Assembly: GCF_031844685.1 (NCBI RefSeq)
Contig: NZ_CP134605.1
Coordinates: forward strand, 6,744,501 to 6,808,500
Direction of reading: 5' to 3'
From: Streptomyces sp. ITFR-21
Lineage (GTDB): Bacteria > Actinomycetota > Actinomycetes > Streptomycetales > Streptomycetaceae
Length of the DNA: 64,000 nt
The notes under the pieces were generated by a model. The model was not told the DNA's origin, searched no databases, and saw nothing but the letters and a program-made list of their open reading frames with translations. Every line of letters begins with the position of its first letter. Position 1 is the first letter of the stretch. Both the position numbers and the translations under genes were made by a program. Below are positions 36,720-45,934 of the stretch, piece by piece.

Positions 36720-37811
36720 ATGCCCCTGCCCACTGTGTCCGAGCTGCGCGAACGCGCCCATGAGCGGCTGGCCGCCGACATCTGGGACTTCGTCGAGGGC
36801 GGCAGCGGGGCCGAGCGGACCCTGCGCGACGCCGAGGCCGCCTACCGTGAACTGCGGCTGCGGCCGCGGGTACTGGTGGACGTCTCGGCGCCCGACTGCT
36901 CGATGGAGATCCTCGGCGACCGGCTGGCCGCCCCGATCGGTGTCGCGCCCATGGCCTACCACCGGCTGGTCCACCCCGACGGCGAGACGGCCACCGCCGA
37001 AGCCGCCGGAGTCGCCGGTGCGCTGCTGGTGACCGGCATCTTCGCCAGCCGCACCCTGGAGGAGACCGCCGCCGCCGCGAGCGGCCCGCTCTGGCTCCAG
37101 CTGTACTGGCTGCGCCGACGCGACGCGCTCGCCGCCCTGGTGGCCCGCGCCGAGGCGGCCGGCTACCGCGCCCTGGTGCTCACCGTGGACGCGCCCAAGG
37201 TCGCGACACGGTACCGCGACCGCCGCAACTCCTTCGCCCTGCCGCCCTCGGTCACCGCCGCCAACCTCGACCCGGAGCTGACCGAGCGCAGCCACCGCGC
37301 GGCCGCCGGGGCCTCCGGCATCGAGGAGCACTCACGGGAGCAGTTCGACCCCGCCGTCACCTGGCGCGACCTGGCCTGGCTGCGGGGCAGGACCCGGCTG
37401 CCGCTGGTGCTCAAGGGCGTCCTCACCGCCGAGGACGCGGCGCTCGCCGTCGACCACGGCATCGACGCGCTGGTCGTCTCCAACCACGGGGGCCGCCAAC
37501 TCGACCAGGCGGTACCGGCGTTGGAGGCGCTGCCGGAGGTCGTCGCCGCCGTGCCCGCCGACCTGCCGGTACTTGTCGACGGCGGCATCCGCTCGGGCAC
37601 CGACATCGCCGTGGCGCTCGCCCTCGGCGCCCGCGCCGTCCTGGTCGGCCGCCCGGTGCTGTGGGGACTGGCCTGCGACGGGGCGAAGGGCGCGGCCGGC
37701 GTCCTGGAGGTGCTGCGCGGCGAACTGCTCGACGCCATGGTCCTGTCCGGCCGCCCCACCCTCGACCGGCTGGACGCCTCAGCCGTCGTCCGGCGACCGC
37801 CGCGCCACTGA
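36720..37811 (+). CDS. hmo: 4-hydroxymandelate oxidase (FMN alpha-hydroxyacid oxidase)
   Basis: 363-aa FMN enzyme oxidising 4-hydroxymandelate to 4-hydroxyphenylglyoxylate, second step of Hpg synthesis. Family marks are IWDFVEGGSGAERTLRDAEA, PIGVAPMAYHRLVHPDGE, LWLQLYWLRRRDA, the active-site His256 in VVSNHGGRQLDQAVPALEAL, and LVDGGIRSGTDIAVALALGA. The YWLR and HPDGE details match Hmo of glycopeptide clusters. The ATG at 36720 is chosen to match the family N-terminus; an in-frame TTG at 36684 is possible. It leads the rightward hmo-methyltransferase-hydrolase-hpgT operon. Confidence 0.9.
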   Translation: MPLPTVSELRERAHERLAADIWDFVEGGSGAERTLRDAEAAYRELRLRPRVLVDVSAPDCSMEILGDRLAAPIGVAPMAYHRLVHPDGETATAEAAGVAGALLVTGIFASRTLEETAAAASGPLWLQLYWLRRRDALAALVARAEAAGYRALVLTVDAPKVATRYRDRRNSFALPPSVTAANLDPELTERSHRAAAGASGIEEHSREQFDPAVTWRDLAWLRGRTRLPLVLKGVLTAEDAALAVDHGIDALVVSNHGGRQLDQAVPALEALPEVVAAVPADLPVLVDGGIRSGTDIAVALALGARAVLVGRPVLWGLACDGAKGAAGVLEVLRGELLDAMVLSGRPTLDRLDASAVVRRPPRH

Positions 37812-37977
37812 CCCGCGGCCCGTGTGCCGCCCACCGACCCGCCGCCGTACACCGCCGGCCCACCCGCGACCGGGCGCCGACCGCCGACCGGCCGCGGACC
37901 CGGCGGCCCCGCCCCACCCGCCGCCGCCCCGCCGAACCCGCATCCCCGCGGACACGACCAGAGACAAGGAGGACCCG

Positions 37978-38790
37978 GTGACCAGTGTCTCCGCCGACCC
38001 GGCCTTTCCCGGGTGGGACTGGGAGGACCCCGAGGGTCTCGACGCCACCATGGCCCGGTTCACCGAGAACCTCGCGGCCTGCCGTTCGCTGGAGACGGTA
38101 TCTGCCAGGGTGCCGCGCAGCCGGCAGGAGCTGCGCGAACTGGGCCTGACCGGAATCGAGTTCGCCGCCTTCCGCACCCCCCACCCGGAAGGGCTCGGCA
38201 CCGACCTGCTGCCGCTGTACACCCCCGACGCCCGTACCGAACCCGGCCCCGTCTACCTGGTCGACGGCGCCCACCGCTTCACCCAGCTCGACATCGGCGA
38301 TCCGCTGCCCTTCGACGACGCCGCGGTGGACTGGGTCTACGCCGAGCACCTCGTCGAGCACGTCCCGCTCGGCACGGTGATCGGCTGGCTGCGCGAGGTG
38401 CGCCGCGTCCTGCGCCCCGGCGGCGTGCTCCGGCTGACCACGCCCGACCTGGAGCGCTACGTCCACGGCTACCTGGAGGAGAAGGGCGGCTTCTTCGCCC
38501 GGCACCGCCGCCGGCTGCGCACCCTGCGGGTCGGCCCGCCCATGCCCGAGCGCCGCGCCTTCATGGTCAACCAGATCTTCTACCACTTCGGCCACCGCTG
38601 GATCTACGACGAGGCCGAACTGCGGCACGCGCTCGCCGCCGCCGGCTTCGACAACTGGCGGATCACCCGCCAGGAGTACCGGGAGGGCGCGCGGGCCGAC
38701 GTGGCCGCCCTGGACACCGGCTTCAGGCGCGACGAGACCCTCTACCTGGAGGCCGCCGCCCCCGCCGCCCCGCCGCGGGAGGCACGCTGA
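37978..38790 (+). CDS. Class I SAM-dependent methyltransferase
   Basis: 270-aa methyltransferase of the Methyltransf_11 kind. The C-terminal half of the Rossmann core is clear: DIGDPLPFDDAAVDWVYAEH, LREVRRVLRPGGVLRLTTPD, and a family-like FGHRWIYDEAELRHALAAAG. The N-terminal glycine-rich SAM loop is unusual and hard to place, so SAM binding rests on the overall pattern. AAGGAGG lies just before the GTG start. Probable O- or N-methylation of the product; the position is unknown. It overlaps the hydrolase gene (TGATG). Confidence 0.8.
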   Translation: MTSVSADPAFPGWDWEDPEGLDATMARFTENLAACRSLETVSARVPRSRQELRELGLTGIEFAAFRTPHPEGLGTDLLPLYTPDARTEPGPVYLVDGAHRFTQLDIGDPLPFDDAAVDWVYAEHLVEHVPLGTVIGWLREVRRVLRPGGVLRLTTPDLERYVHGYLEEKGGFFARHRRRLRTLRVGPPMPERRAFMVNQIFYHFGHRWIYDEAELRHALAAAGFDNWRITRQEYREGARADVAALDTGFRRDETLYLEAAAPAAPPREAR

Positions 38791-39755
38791 TGCCCCCGCT
38801 GCACCCCCAGTGGCAGCGCCTGCGCGAACAGCGGGCCGCCGCCGGCACCCCGCCGCTCTACACCCTGTCCCTGGAGCGGGCCCGCGCCGACGACCTCGCC
38901 GCCCTCCGCGCGGCCGGCGGCGCCCCCGAACCCGTCGCCCGGCTGGACGAGACCACCATCCCCGGCCCCGGCGGGCCGCTGCGCCTGCGCCTGTACCGCC
39001 CCGCCACCGAACCCGGCCTGCCCGTCCTGCTGTACCTCTACGGCGGCGGCTGGACCCTGGGCTCCCCGGACACCGCCGACACCGTCGCCCGCGCCCTGGC
39101 CAACGCCGCCGGCTGCGCGGTCGCCGTCGTCGGCTACCGCCTCGCCCCCGAGCACCCCTTCCCGGCCGCCGTCCACGACTCCCACGCCGCACTGCGCTGG
39201 CTGAGCGAGCACGCCGACGCGCTGGAGACCGACGGGGAACGCCTCGCGGTGGGCGGCGACAGCGCCGGCGGCAACCTGGCCGCGGCGGTCACCCTGCTCT
39301 GGCGCGAGGAGCGCCGGCCGCCGCTGCGGCACCAGCTGCTGGTGTATCCGAACACCGACCACCGGCCCAACCCCGGCCCGCTCGACACCGAGGACCCGCT
39401 GCTGTTCAACCGCCGCTCGGTGGCCTGGTACTGGTCGCACTACCTGGCCGCGCCGCGGGACGCCGCCGACCCGCTGGCGGCTCCGCTGCGCGCCGCGGAC
39501 CTCGCCGGGCTGCCGCCCGCGACCGTGATCACCGCGGAGTACGACCCGCTGCGGGACGAGGGCGAGGCGTACGCCGAACGGCTGCGGGAGGCCGGCGTCC
39601 CCGTCGCGCTGCACCGCTTCCCCGGCATGGCCCACGGCTTCTTCACCATGACCGGCACCATCGACGACGCCCGCGCCGCCCAGCAGCTGGCGGCCGGCCG
39701 GCTGCGGGACGCGTTCGCCCCCGCGGGCGTCTTTCAGGAAAGGCCGACGCGTTGA
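38790..39755 (+). CDS. Alpha/beta-hydrolase (HSL/acetyl-esterase family)
   Basis: 321-aa serine hydrolase. The oxyanion motif is YGGGW (usual HGGGW), the nucleophile lies in GGDSAGGNLAAA, the acid in VITAEYDPLRDEGEAYAERL and the His in FPGMAHGFF. Such enzymes deacylate, but in pathways can also release a chain from a carrier or form esters or amides. With no thioesterase in the cluster, product release is a reasonable role. It is coupled by overlaps to the methyltransferase and hpgT genes. Confidence 0.9.
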   Translation: MPPLHPQWQRLREQRAAAGTPPLYTLSLERARADDLAALRAAGGAPEPVARLDETTIPGPGGPLRLRLYRPATEPGLPVLLYLYGGGWTLGSPDTADTVARALANAAGCAVAVVGYRLAPEHPFPAAVHDSHAALRWLSEHADALETDGERLAVGGDSAGGNLAAAVTLLWREERRPPLRHQLLVYPNTDHRPNPGPLDTEDPLLFNRRSVAWYWSHYLAAPRDAADPLAAPLRAADLAGLPPATVITAEYDPLRDEGEAYAERLREAGVPVALHRFPGMAHGFFTMTGTIDDARAAQQLAAGRLRDAFAPAGVFQERPTR

Positions 39756-41098
39756 CGACGACACCCCGGGCGGCCGAACCCGCCACCCTCCTCCTGGAGG
39801 ACCTGCACGGCTCGCTGGCCGACCCGCTGCTGGACCAGATGACCTTCCTCAACGAGGTCACCCTCCGCTACCCGGACGCCGTCTCCTTCGCCCCCGGCCG
39901 CCCGTACGAGGGCCTGTTCGAACCGGCTGACGTGACGACCGCGCTCAACACCTACCTCACCCATCTGCGGGAGGAGGAGGGCCTGGGCCCGGCCGCCGTC
40001 CGCGAGCGCATCTTCCAGTACGGCCGTACCAAGGGCTTCATCAACACCCTCGTCGCCGGTCAGCTCCAGGCCGACGAGGGCATCACGGCGGACCCCGAGG
40101 CGATCGTGGTCACCGCGGGCGCGCAGGAGGCGATGCTGCTGGTGCTGCGGGCCCTGTGCGCGGATCCGCGGGACGTGCTGCTGGTCGCCTCACCCTGCTA
40201 CGTGGGCATCACCGGCGCCGCCCGGCTGCTCGGCGTCACCGTCGTGCCGGTGCCCGAGGCACCCGGCGGCGGCCTCGACCCGGAGGCGGTGGCGGCCGCC
40301 GTGCGCGAGCAGCGGGCCGCCGGACGCCGCCCCCGGGCCTGCTACCTCGTCCCCGACTTCGCCAACCCCTCCGGCGCCAGCCTGCCCGTGCCGGCCCGCC
40401 GGCGGCTGCTCGACGTCGCCGCCGAGACCGGCCTGCTGCTCATCGAGGACGACCCGTACGGCTTCTTCGCCCTCGACGGCCGCTCCCGCCCCACCCTCAA
40501 GGCGCTGGACACCGCCCACCGGGTGATCCACATCGGCTCCTACGCCAAGACCTGCTTCCCCGGCGCCCGTATCGGCTACGTCATCGCCGACCAGCGGGTG
40601 GCGGGACCGGCCGGCACCACCCTGCTCGCGGACGAGCTCGCCAAGCTCAAGTCCATGACGACGGTCAACACCTCGGCCCTCGGCCAGGCGGTCGTCGGCG
40701 GCATGCTGCTGCAAGCCGGACTGCGGCTGCGGGACGCCAACAAGGCCGTCGGCGCCTTCTACGCCGACAACCTCCGCACCCTGCTGGCCGAGCTGGCCGC
40801 CGCCTTCCCGCCGGCCGGCCGGGAGCGTCACGGCGTCTGCTGGAACCTGCCGGAGGGCGGCTTCTTCGTCGTCGTCTCCGTCCCCTTCACCGCCGACGAG
40901 CCGGCCATGGAACGCTGCGCCCGCGAGCACGGCGTGCTGTGGACCCCGATGGCGGGCTTCTACCCGGCCGGCGGCGGAGAGCGGCTGCTGCGGCTGTCGT
41001 GCAGCTACCTGACGCCGGACCGGATCCGCGACGGCGTACGGCGGCTGGCGGCCTTCGCCGCGGCCGAGGCCGACCGGGAGCCGGCCCCGGCAAACTGA
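39752..41098 (+). CDS. hpgT: 4-hydroxyphenylglycine aminotransferase
   Basis: 448-aa fold-type I PLP enzyme that converts 4-hydroxyphenylglyoxylate to L-4-hydroxyphenylglycine, with tyrosine as amino donor in known systems. The N-terminal ADPLLDQMTFLNEVTLRYPD and SFAPGRPYEGLFEPADV, ACYLVPDFANPSGASLPV, PLP Lys266 in GSYAKTCFPGARIGY and VLWTPMAGFYPAGGGERLLR match HpgT of glycopeptide producers closely. A TTG start overlapping the hydrolase stop fits, with CAGGAAAGG before it. Together with hmaS and hmo it completes the Hpg-specific steps. No prephenate dehydrogenase is in the cluster. Confidence 0.92.
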   Translation: MTTTPRAAEPATLLLEDLHGSLADPLLDQMTFLNEVTLRYPDAVSFAPGRPYEGLFEPADVTTALNTYLTHLREEEGLGPAAVRERIFQYGRTKGFINTLVAGQLQADEGITADPEAIVVTAGAQEAMLLVLRALCADPRDVLLVASPCYVGITGAARLLGVTVVPVPEAPGGGLDPEAVAAAVREQRAAGRRPRACYLVPDFANPSGASLPVPARRRLLDVAAETGLLLIEDDPYGFFALDGRSRPTLKALDTAHRVIHIGSYAKTCFPGARIGYVIADQRVAGPAGTTLLADELAKLKSMTTVNTSALGQAVVGGMLLQAGLRLRDANKAVGAFYADNLRTLLAELAAAFPPAGRERHGVCWNLPEGGFFVVVSVPFTADEPAMERCAREHGVLWTPMAGFYPAGGGERLLRLSCSYLTPDRIRDGVRRLAAFAAAEADREPAPAN

Positions 41099-41132
41099 AC
41101 CAGCAAACTGGACCGGCGGGCGGAACCGGCGG

Positions 41133-41939
41133 TCAGCGGATGCGCTGGGCGAACAGCCGCGCCGACCAGGCCACCGCTACCGCCGTGAGCGCGGCCATCA
41201 GCACCAGCGCCCGCCACACGGCCGGGGCGCCCACATCGCCCGCGAAGAGCGAACGCATGCCCTCCACCGCCCAGTAGCAGGGGTTCCAGCCGGCGGCCGA
41301 GCGCAGCCAGCGCGGCGCCAGGGCGATCGGCAGCAGCGTGCCCGACAGCAGCGCGAGCGGCTGGGCGATGGTGTTGACCACCGGCCCCAGCGCCGCGTCA
41401 CTGGGCACCAGCAGCGCCAGGCCGTAGGAGACGCTGGAGGCCATCAGCGCGATCAGGCCCAGCAGCAGGAAGGCCAGCAGCAGGTCGAGCGGGCGCACCG
41501 ACAGCCCGAACGGCAGCGCCAGGACGGTCACGATGGCGGCCTGGATCAGCAGCGAGACGACCTCGCGCAGCGCCCGGCCCAGCAGCAGCGCCACCCGGCT
41601 CACCGGGGTCACCCGGGAGCGCTCCACGATGCCCGCCCGCAACTCGCCGAGCAGCGCGAAACCGGTGAACAGGCCGCCCATCAGGGCGAGCGCGCTGAGC
41701 AGGCCGGGTACGTAGATCCGGTACGCGTCGGCGTAGCCGACCGCGCCGGAGGAGGCCAGCGCCGCCTTCAGCAGCGGTGCGAAGAGCAGCAGGTAGCAGA
41801 CCGGTTGCAGGATGCCGACCGCGATCCAGACCGGGGTGCGGAACATCAGCAGCACCTGCCGCTGGAAGACCAGCCAGGTGTCGCGCAGCAGCTTCACAGT
41901 GGGCCTCGCAGGGAAGTCGGGCGGGAGGAAGGGGGTCAC
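41133..41939 (-). CDS. ABC-2 type export permease
   Basis: 268-aa membrane protein with six hydrophobic segments and the ABC-2 signature FGLSVRPLDLLLAFLLLGLI to IAQPLALLSGTLLPIALAPRWL before the last helix. The GTG start is chosen for its GTGA overlap with the ATPase stop; a GTG 42 bases in is possible. It pairs with the ATPase to pump out a drug-like product, so self-resistance or export of the cluster metabolite is likely. Confidence 0.9.
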   Translation of the reverse strand: MTPFLPPDFPARPTVKLLRDTWLVFQRQVLLMFRTPVWIAVGILQPVCYLLLFAPLLKAALASSGAVGYADAYRIYVPGLLSALALMGGLFTGFALLGELRAGIVERSRVTPVSRVALLLGRALREVVSLLIQAAIVTVLALPFGLSVRPLDLLLAFLLLGLIALMASSVSYGLALLVPSDAALGPVVNTIAQPLALLSGTLLPIALAPRWLRSAAGWNPCYWAVEGMRSLFAGDVGAPAVWRALVLMAALTAVAVAWSARLFAQRIR

Positions 41940-42916
41940 GCCTGGTCGAGCGCCCGGCCGGTCCTGGCCAGGAAGACGTCGTCCAGGCTCGGCCGGCGCA
42001 GCTGAACCAGCAGCGGCTCGACGCCCGCCTCCTGCAGGACCCGCATCAGCCGGGGGAGCGCGGCGGCGGCGCTGTCCACGTACAGCCGCAGCCCGGCCGC
42101 TCCGCCGGCGTCGTCGTCCTCGCCGGCCACCGCCTCCACGCCGCTGACCCAGTCCAGGCCGCTCAGCGACCGGTGCGCCGCCGCGGACTCCTGCGGCCGC
42201 ACCGAGAGCAGCACCGCGTCGCCGGCGATCTCCTTCTTCAGCTGCTCGGGCGTGCCCTCGGCGACGACCGTGCCGCGGTCCACGATGCCGATCCGGTCGC
42301 AGAGGCTGTCCGCCTCGTCCAGGTAGTGGGTGGTGAGCAGCACCGTCATGCCCCGCTCGCGCAGCCTGCGCACCTCCGCCCACACCTGGGACCTGCTCTG
42401 CGGGTCCAGGCCGACCGTCGGCTCGTCCAGGAACAGCAGCCGCGGCCGGTGGATGACACCGAGCGCCAGGTCCAGCCGCCGCCGCTGCCCGCCGGAGTAC
42501 GTACGGCAGTGCCGGTCGGCGAACCCGCCCAGGTCGAAGGCATCGATCGCCTCCTGGGCCCGCGCCTTCGCCTCGGCCTTCGCGACGCCGTACATCCGGG
42601 CCTGCAGGACGAGTTCCTCGCGGGCGCTGACCGCGTCGGCGGTGCCGCCGCCCTGGGCCACGTAGCCGATGCGCCTGCGTACCTCGGCGGCCTCGGCCCG
42701 CAGATCGGCGCCCGCGACGGTCGCCTCCCCGCCGTCGGGCCGTACGAGGGTGGCGAGCATGCGCAAGGTGGTGGTCTTGCCCGCGCCGTTGGGCCCGAGG
42801 ACACCGAAGATCTCGCCCCGGCCGACCGTCAGGTCGATGCCGCGGACGGCGTCCACCGGCTCGGCGCGCCTGCCGCGGGACGGGAAGGACTTGCGCAGCG
42901 CCTTGGTGACGATCAA
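41936..42916 (-). CDS. ABC-2 exporter ATP-binding protein (DrrA type)
   Basis: About 326-aa ATPase. Walker A is LGPNGAGKTTTL, signature YSGGQRRRLDLALG, Walker B LLFLDEPTVGLDPQSR, H-loop LLTTHYLDEAD. A DrrA-like C-terminal regulatory region ends RPSLDDVFLARTGRALDQA. The start is uncertain: TTG at 42916 with CGGGAG upstream agrees with family length, but the frame is open back to 43030. Export role with the permease downstream. The 280 bp up to the glycosyltransferase stop hold no clear gene. Confidence 0.88.
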   Translation of the reverse strand: MIVTKALRKSFPSRGRRAEPVDAVRGIDLTVGRGEIFGVLGPNGAGKTTTLRMLATLVRPDGGEATVAGADLRAEAAEVRRRIGYVAQGGGTADAVSAREELVLQARMYGVAKAEAKARAQEAIDAFDLGGFADRHCRTYSGGQRRRLDLALGVIHRPRLLFLDEPTVGLDPQSRSQVWAEVRRLRERGMTVLLTTHYLDEADSLCDRIGIVDRGTVVAEGTPEQLKKEIAGDAVLLSVRPQESAAAHRSLSGLDWVSGVEAVAGEDDDAGGAAGLRLYVDSAAAALPRLMRVLQEAGVEPLLVQLRRPSLDDVFLARTGRALDQA

Positions 42917-43196
42917 CCGCGTCTCCCGGTCGTGGAGTCCTTCTCGGACATGGCGGAGTGGAGGTGGGACGGCGCGTGCCGCGGTACGGGAGCGCGCCCG
43001 GGACCGGGGTCGAACGCGCCCCGGCCGCACAGGACATGACGACGGGAGCGGGAAACTGACGTCCCGTCACGGCCGCGCGGGACAGCGGCCCGCGCGGCCG
43101 TGCGACACGATAGGGGACGCCGGACCGCCGGGACAATGGTCTGGACCATGAATTGCCGCCGGGCGCGCGGCCGTCGGTCCGGCGCCCGATGCGGGC

Positions 43197-44432
43197 TCAG
43201 CCGGCGCACTCCTCCAGCAGGTCGGCCGCCCGCGGTGCGCCGCCCAGAGCGGTGAACCGGTCCGCGATCCGCCGGGCCGCGGCCCGCGGCCCGGGGTCGT
43301 CCAGCACGGTCAGCAGCGCCTCCCGGATGCCCCGCGGTTCCGCCGTGGCGAAGTCCACCACGACCCCCGCCCCGAGCGCCCCCACCCGGGCCGCCGTGAT
43401 CGGCTGGTCGTGCCGGATCGGCGCCAGCACCAGCGGCACCCCGTACGCCAGCGCCTCGCAGACGGTGTTCATACCGCCGTGGCACAGCACCGCCTCCACC
43501 GCCCCGCGCCGCAGCAGTTCGAGCACCGGCACCTCCGGCAGCCCGAGCACGCCGTCCGGCAGCCTCTCCAGCACCGAGGGCGGCGCGGCCACCACCGCCT
43601 GCACCCGGTCCGCCGCCCCGTCCAGCGCCTTCGCCGTCCGCAGCAGGAAGTCCTCGGCCACCGTGGCGGACAGCGTGCCCATTGTCACCAGGACCCGCCG
43701 GCGGTCCTCCCGCAGCCGATCCCACGGGAAGTCCGCGGCGGCCGGCCGGTTAGGCCGGTCCGTCAGCAACGGCCCCACCGCGACGCACTGGGCCGGCAGC
43801 GGCTCCCCGGCGGTCATCGCGGGCTCCCGGGCACCGGGCGGCAGCACACCGAGCAGCTCCGGAGCCGTCGCGGCCAGGATCAGCCGCGGCGAGAACCGCG
43901 GGTCGGTGTACCCGGCCTCGTCCAGCCCGGCCCGCCGCCACAGGTCGTGCAGCAACTCCTCCTGCCAGTGCACCAGTTCGGGATCCGCCAGCGGCGGCCG
44001 GCCCAGCTCCATCGACGACGGCGCGAAACCCGCCCACGCCACGCCCTCCCGCTGCGCGGCCAGCGCCCCGGCCGGACTGTGCTGGTCCGCCAGCACCAGG
44101 TCAGGACGCCACTCGGCGACTGCCCGCCGCACGGCGGGCAGCGTGAAACGGGTGTACGGCACCACGAAGTCCCGCCACAGCGAGCGGATCGCCGCCGCGC
44201 CGCCCGCCGCCTGCTCACGGAAGAGCCGCGACCCGGTGGGCAGCACCAGCGCCCCGGGGCCCAGTACCGGCCGCAGCACCGGCTCGGGCCCGGCCCACGC
44301 GACCCGGTGCCCGCGCCGGGACAGCTCGGCGGCGAGCGCCAGCGCCGGATGCAGATGGCCGGTCAGCGGCGGCACGACGAACAGCAGCCGCAGCGTGCGG
44401 GGACGGGCGGTAACGGTCACCGAGGGCTCCAT
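43197..44432 (-). CDS. MGT-type UDP-glycosyltransferase (GT1)
   Basis: 411-aa GT-B fold glycosyltransferase. The acceptor domain opens LRLLFVVPPLTGHLHPALAL; the donor domain has RRVLVTMGTLSATVAEDFLL and the nucleotide-sugar signature AVLCHGGMNTVCEALAYGVP to APIRHDQPI. It may decorate the phenol of Hpg or a hydroxyl of the acyl part, or inactivate the product inside the cell as macrolide glycosyltransferases do. No deoxysugar genes are nearby, so a common sugar nucleotide is likely. ATG 44432 fits the family N-terminus. Divergent from the KAS III-like gene. Confidence 0.92.
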   Translation of the reverse strand: MEPSVTVTARPRTLRLLFVVPPLTGHLHPALALAAELSRRGHRVAWAGPEPVLRPVLGPGALVLPTGSRLFREQAAGGAAAIRSLWRDFVVPYTRFTLPAVRRAVAEWRPDLVLADQHSPAGALAAQREGVAWAGFAPSSMELGRPPLADPELVHWQEELLHDLWRRAGLDEAGYTDPRFSPRLILAATAPELLGVLPPGAREPAMTAGEPLPAQCVAVGPLLTDRPNRPAAADFPWDRLREDRRRVLVTMGTLSATVAEDFLLRTAKALDGAADRVQAVVAAPPSVLERLPDGVLGLPEVPVLELLRRGAVEAVLCHGGMNTVCEALAYGVPLVLAPIRHDQPITAARVGALGAGVVVDFATAEPRGIREALLTVLDDPGPRAAARRIADRFTALGGAPRAADLLEECAG

Positions 44433-44598
44433 GGGTGCGTACGGGACCGCCCGGCCCGCAGCCGGAGGTCCGGCGGGGGCAGCGGGGGCCAGGACCGGGT
44501 GCACCGGGCGGGGCCGCTGTTCCACCGGACCGGCCGGGGGCGCGGACGCCCCCGAGGAAATCTTGTGCGAAGCGCGGGGTGTCGGAATACTAACCCGG

Positions 44599-45531
44599 GT
44601 GACCGCACTCAAGGCAGTCGCAGTCCATCTGCCACCGGTTGTCGAACCGATCGAAAAGGTCGGCGAGCGGCTGGGGCTGACGGCCCGTCAAAGGACGTTG
44701 CTGCGCCGTTTCCACGGCCTCGACCAGGTTCGCTTCGAACCGGCCGGCGATCTGACGGACCTGCTGGCCAAGGCGGCGGAGGCGCTGACCGAACTGCGCG
44801 GCCGCGAGCACCTGGTCCGGTACGTGCTGCACGCGCGCAGCATGCCGGTCGGGGTGCCGTACCCGGTCAACCCCCTGCACGAACTGCTCGGCCGTCTGGG
44901 GCTCGAACACGCTCGTGCGTTCACCGTCACCCACCACGCCTGCGCCGGCTCCCTGCTGGCCGTGGACGTGGCCGGTCGGCTGCTGGCGGCAGATCCCGAC
45001 CCGGAGGCGCTGGCGCTGATTCTCGCGGGGGAGAAGACCTTCACCCGGGACGCCCGGCTGGTGCCGGAGACCGCCGTGTTCAGCGAAGCGGCGGCGGCCT
45101 GCCTGGTGGGCGCCGAGGGTGAGGGGGACCGGGTGCTGTCCTATGCGGTGGACCTGCGCGGGGAGTTCGACGGACGCCTCGCGGAGGACCGGGAGCTGCT
45201 GGACCGCTACCAGCGCGCGTACCCGCAGGCCCTGATCGGCGTGCTGGAGGCCGCGCTGGAACAGGCCGGCGAGAGCTGGGAATCCCTGGCGCTGCTCCTG
45301 CCGCACAACGTCAACCAGATCTCCTGGCGCCGGATCGCCCGGACCGTCGACTACCCGCTGGACAAGGTGCTGCTGGACAACGTCCCGTCCGTGGGCCACA
45401 GCTTCGCGGCGGACTTTCTTCTCAACCTCCACACCGCCACCGGCCGCGGACTGCTGCGCCCGGGCGACCGCTACCTGGTCGCCGCCGCCGGGCTCGGCGC
45501 CACCTTCGCCGCGATGGTGCTCCAGCACTGA
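44599..45531 (+). CDS. KAS III-like enzyme with altered triad (CerJ/FabH family)
   Basis: 310-aa FabH-fold protein. The nucleophile is the Cys of VTHHACAGSLLAVD (about 114). The His region reads LLLPHNVNQISWRRIAR, matching the PHQAN block. Where FabH has the Asn of GNTSAAS, this protein has VGHSFAADF, so Asn is replaced by His. Such changes are known in KAS III homologues that transfer acyl groups to O or N rather than condense with malonyl-ACP. It starts a rightward operon (KAS III-like, ACP, thiolase-fold partner, transferase). Confidence 0.82.
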   Translation: MTALKAVAVHLPPVVEPIEKVGERLGLTARQRTLLRRFHGLDQVRFEPAGDLTDLLAKAAEALTELRGREHLVRYVLHARSMPVGVPYPVNPLHELLGRLGLEHARAFTVTHHACAGSLLAVDVAGRLLAADPDPEALALILAGEKTFTRDARLVPETAVFSEAAAACLVGAEGEGDRVLSYAVDLRGEFDGRLAEDRELLDRYQRAYPQALIGVLEAALEQAGESWESLALLLPHNVNQISWRRIARTVDYPLDKVLLDNVPSVGHSFAADFLLNLHTATGRGLLRPGDRYLVAAAGLGATFAAMVLQH

Positions 45532-45621
45532 TCCGCCCCACCCACCACCGCCCCACCCACCGCTGTCCACCACCCGCCACGGCCGTGTGCCCGGCGGGTC
45601 CCCCAGACGGGAACACGGACC

Positions 45622-45930
45622 ATGACCGACCCCTCCACCGACGTCGCCACCGACCTCGACACGCCCGGCGGCCTGCGGGCCGACGTCGAACAGGCCATCG
45701 TGCTGCTGCTGCCGCGCGTCCTCAACCAGGAGGGAGCGCAACCCGTTGCGCTGGACGCCGGGCTGATGGAGGACCTCGGCCTGACCTCCGGCAAGACGCT
45801 CGAACTGATCCTGGAGCTGGAGGACCACCTCGACATCCAGATCGACGTCGAGACCATCACCCCCGAGGACCTCGGCAACGTGGCCACGCTGGCCGCCTTC
45901 GTCGCCGCGCACGTCGTGGACGAGGACTGA
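45622..45930 (+). CDS. Acyl carrier protein 3
   Basis: 102-aa carrier protein. The serine is in LGLTSGKTLELILELEDHLD, where TSG replaces DSL, a clear departure from the family. Helices and acidic surface are normal. It lies between the KAS III-like gene and its partner gene and so is their probable substrate. Ribosome site is not obvious, spacing to the previous gene is 90 bp. Confidence 0.82.
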   Translation: MTDPSTDVATDLDTPGGLRADVEQAIVLLLPRVLNQEGAQPVALDAGLMEDLGLTSGKTLELILELEDHLDIQIDVETITPEDLGNVATLAAFVAAHVVDED

Positions 45931-45934
45931 GCCG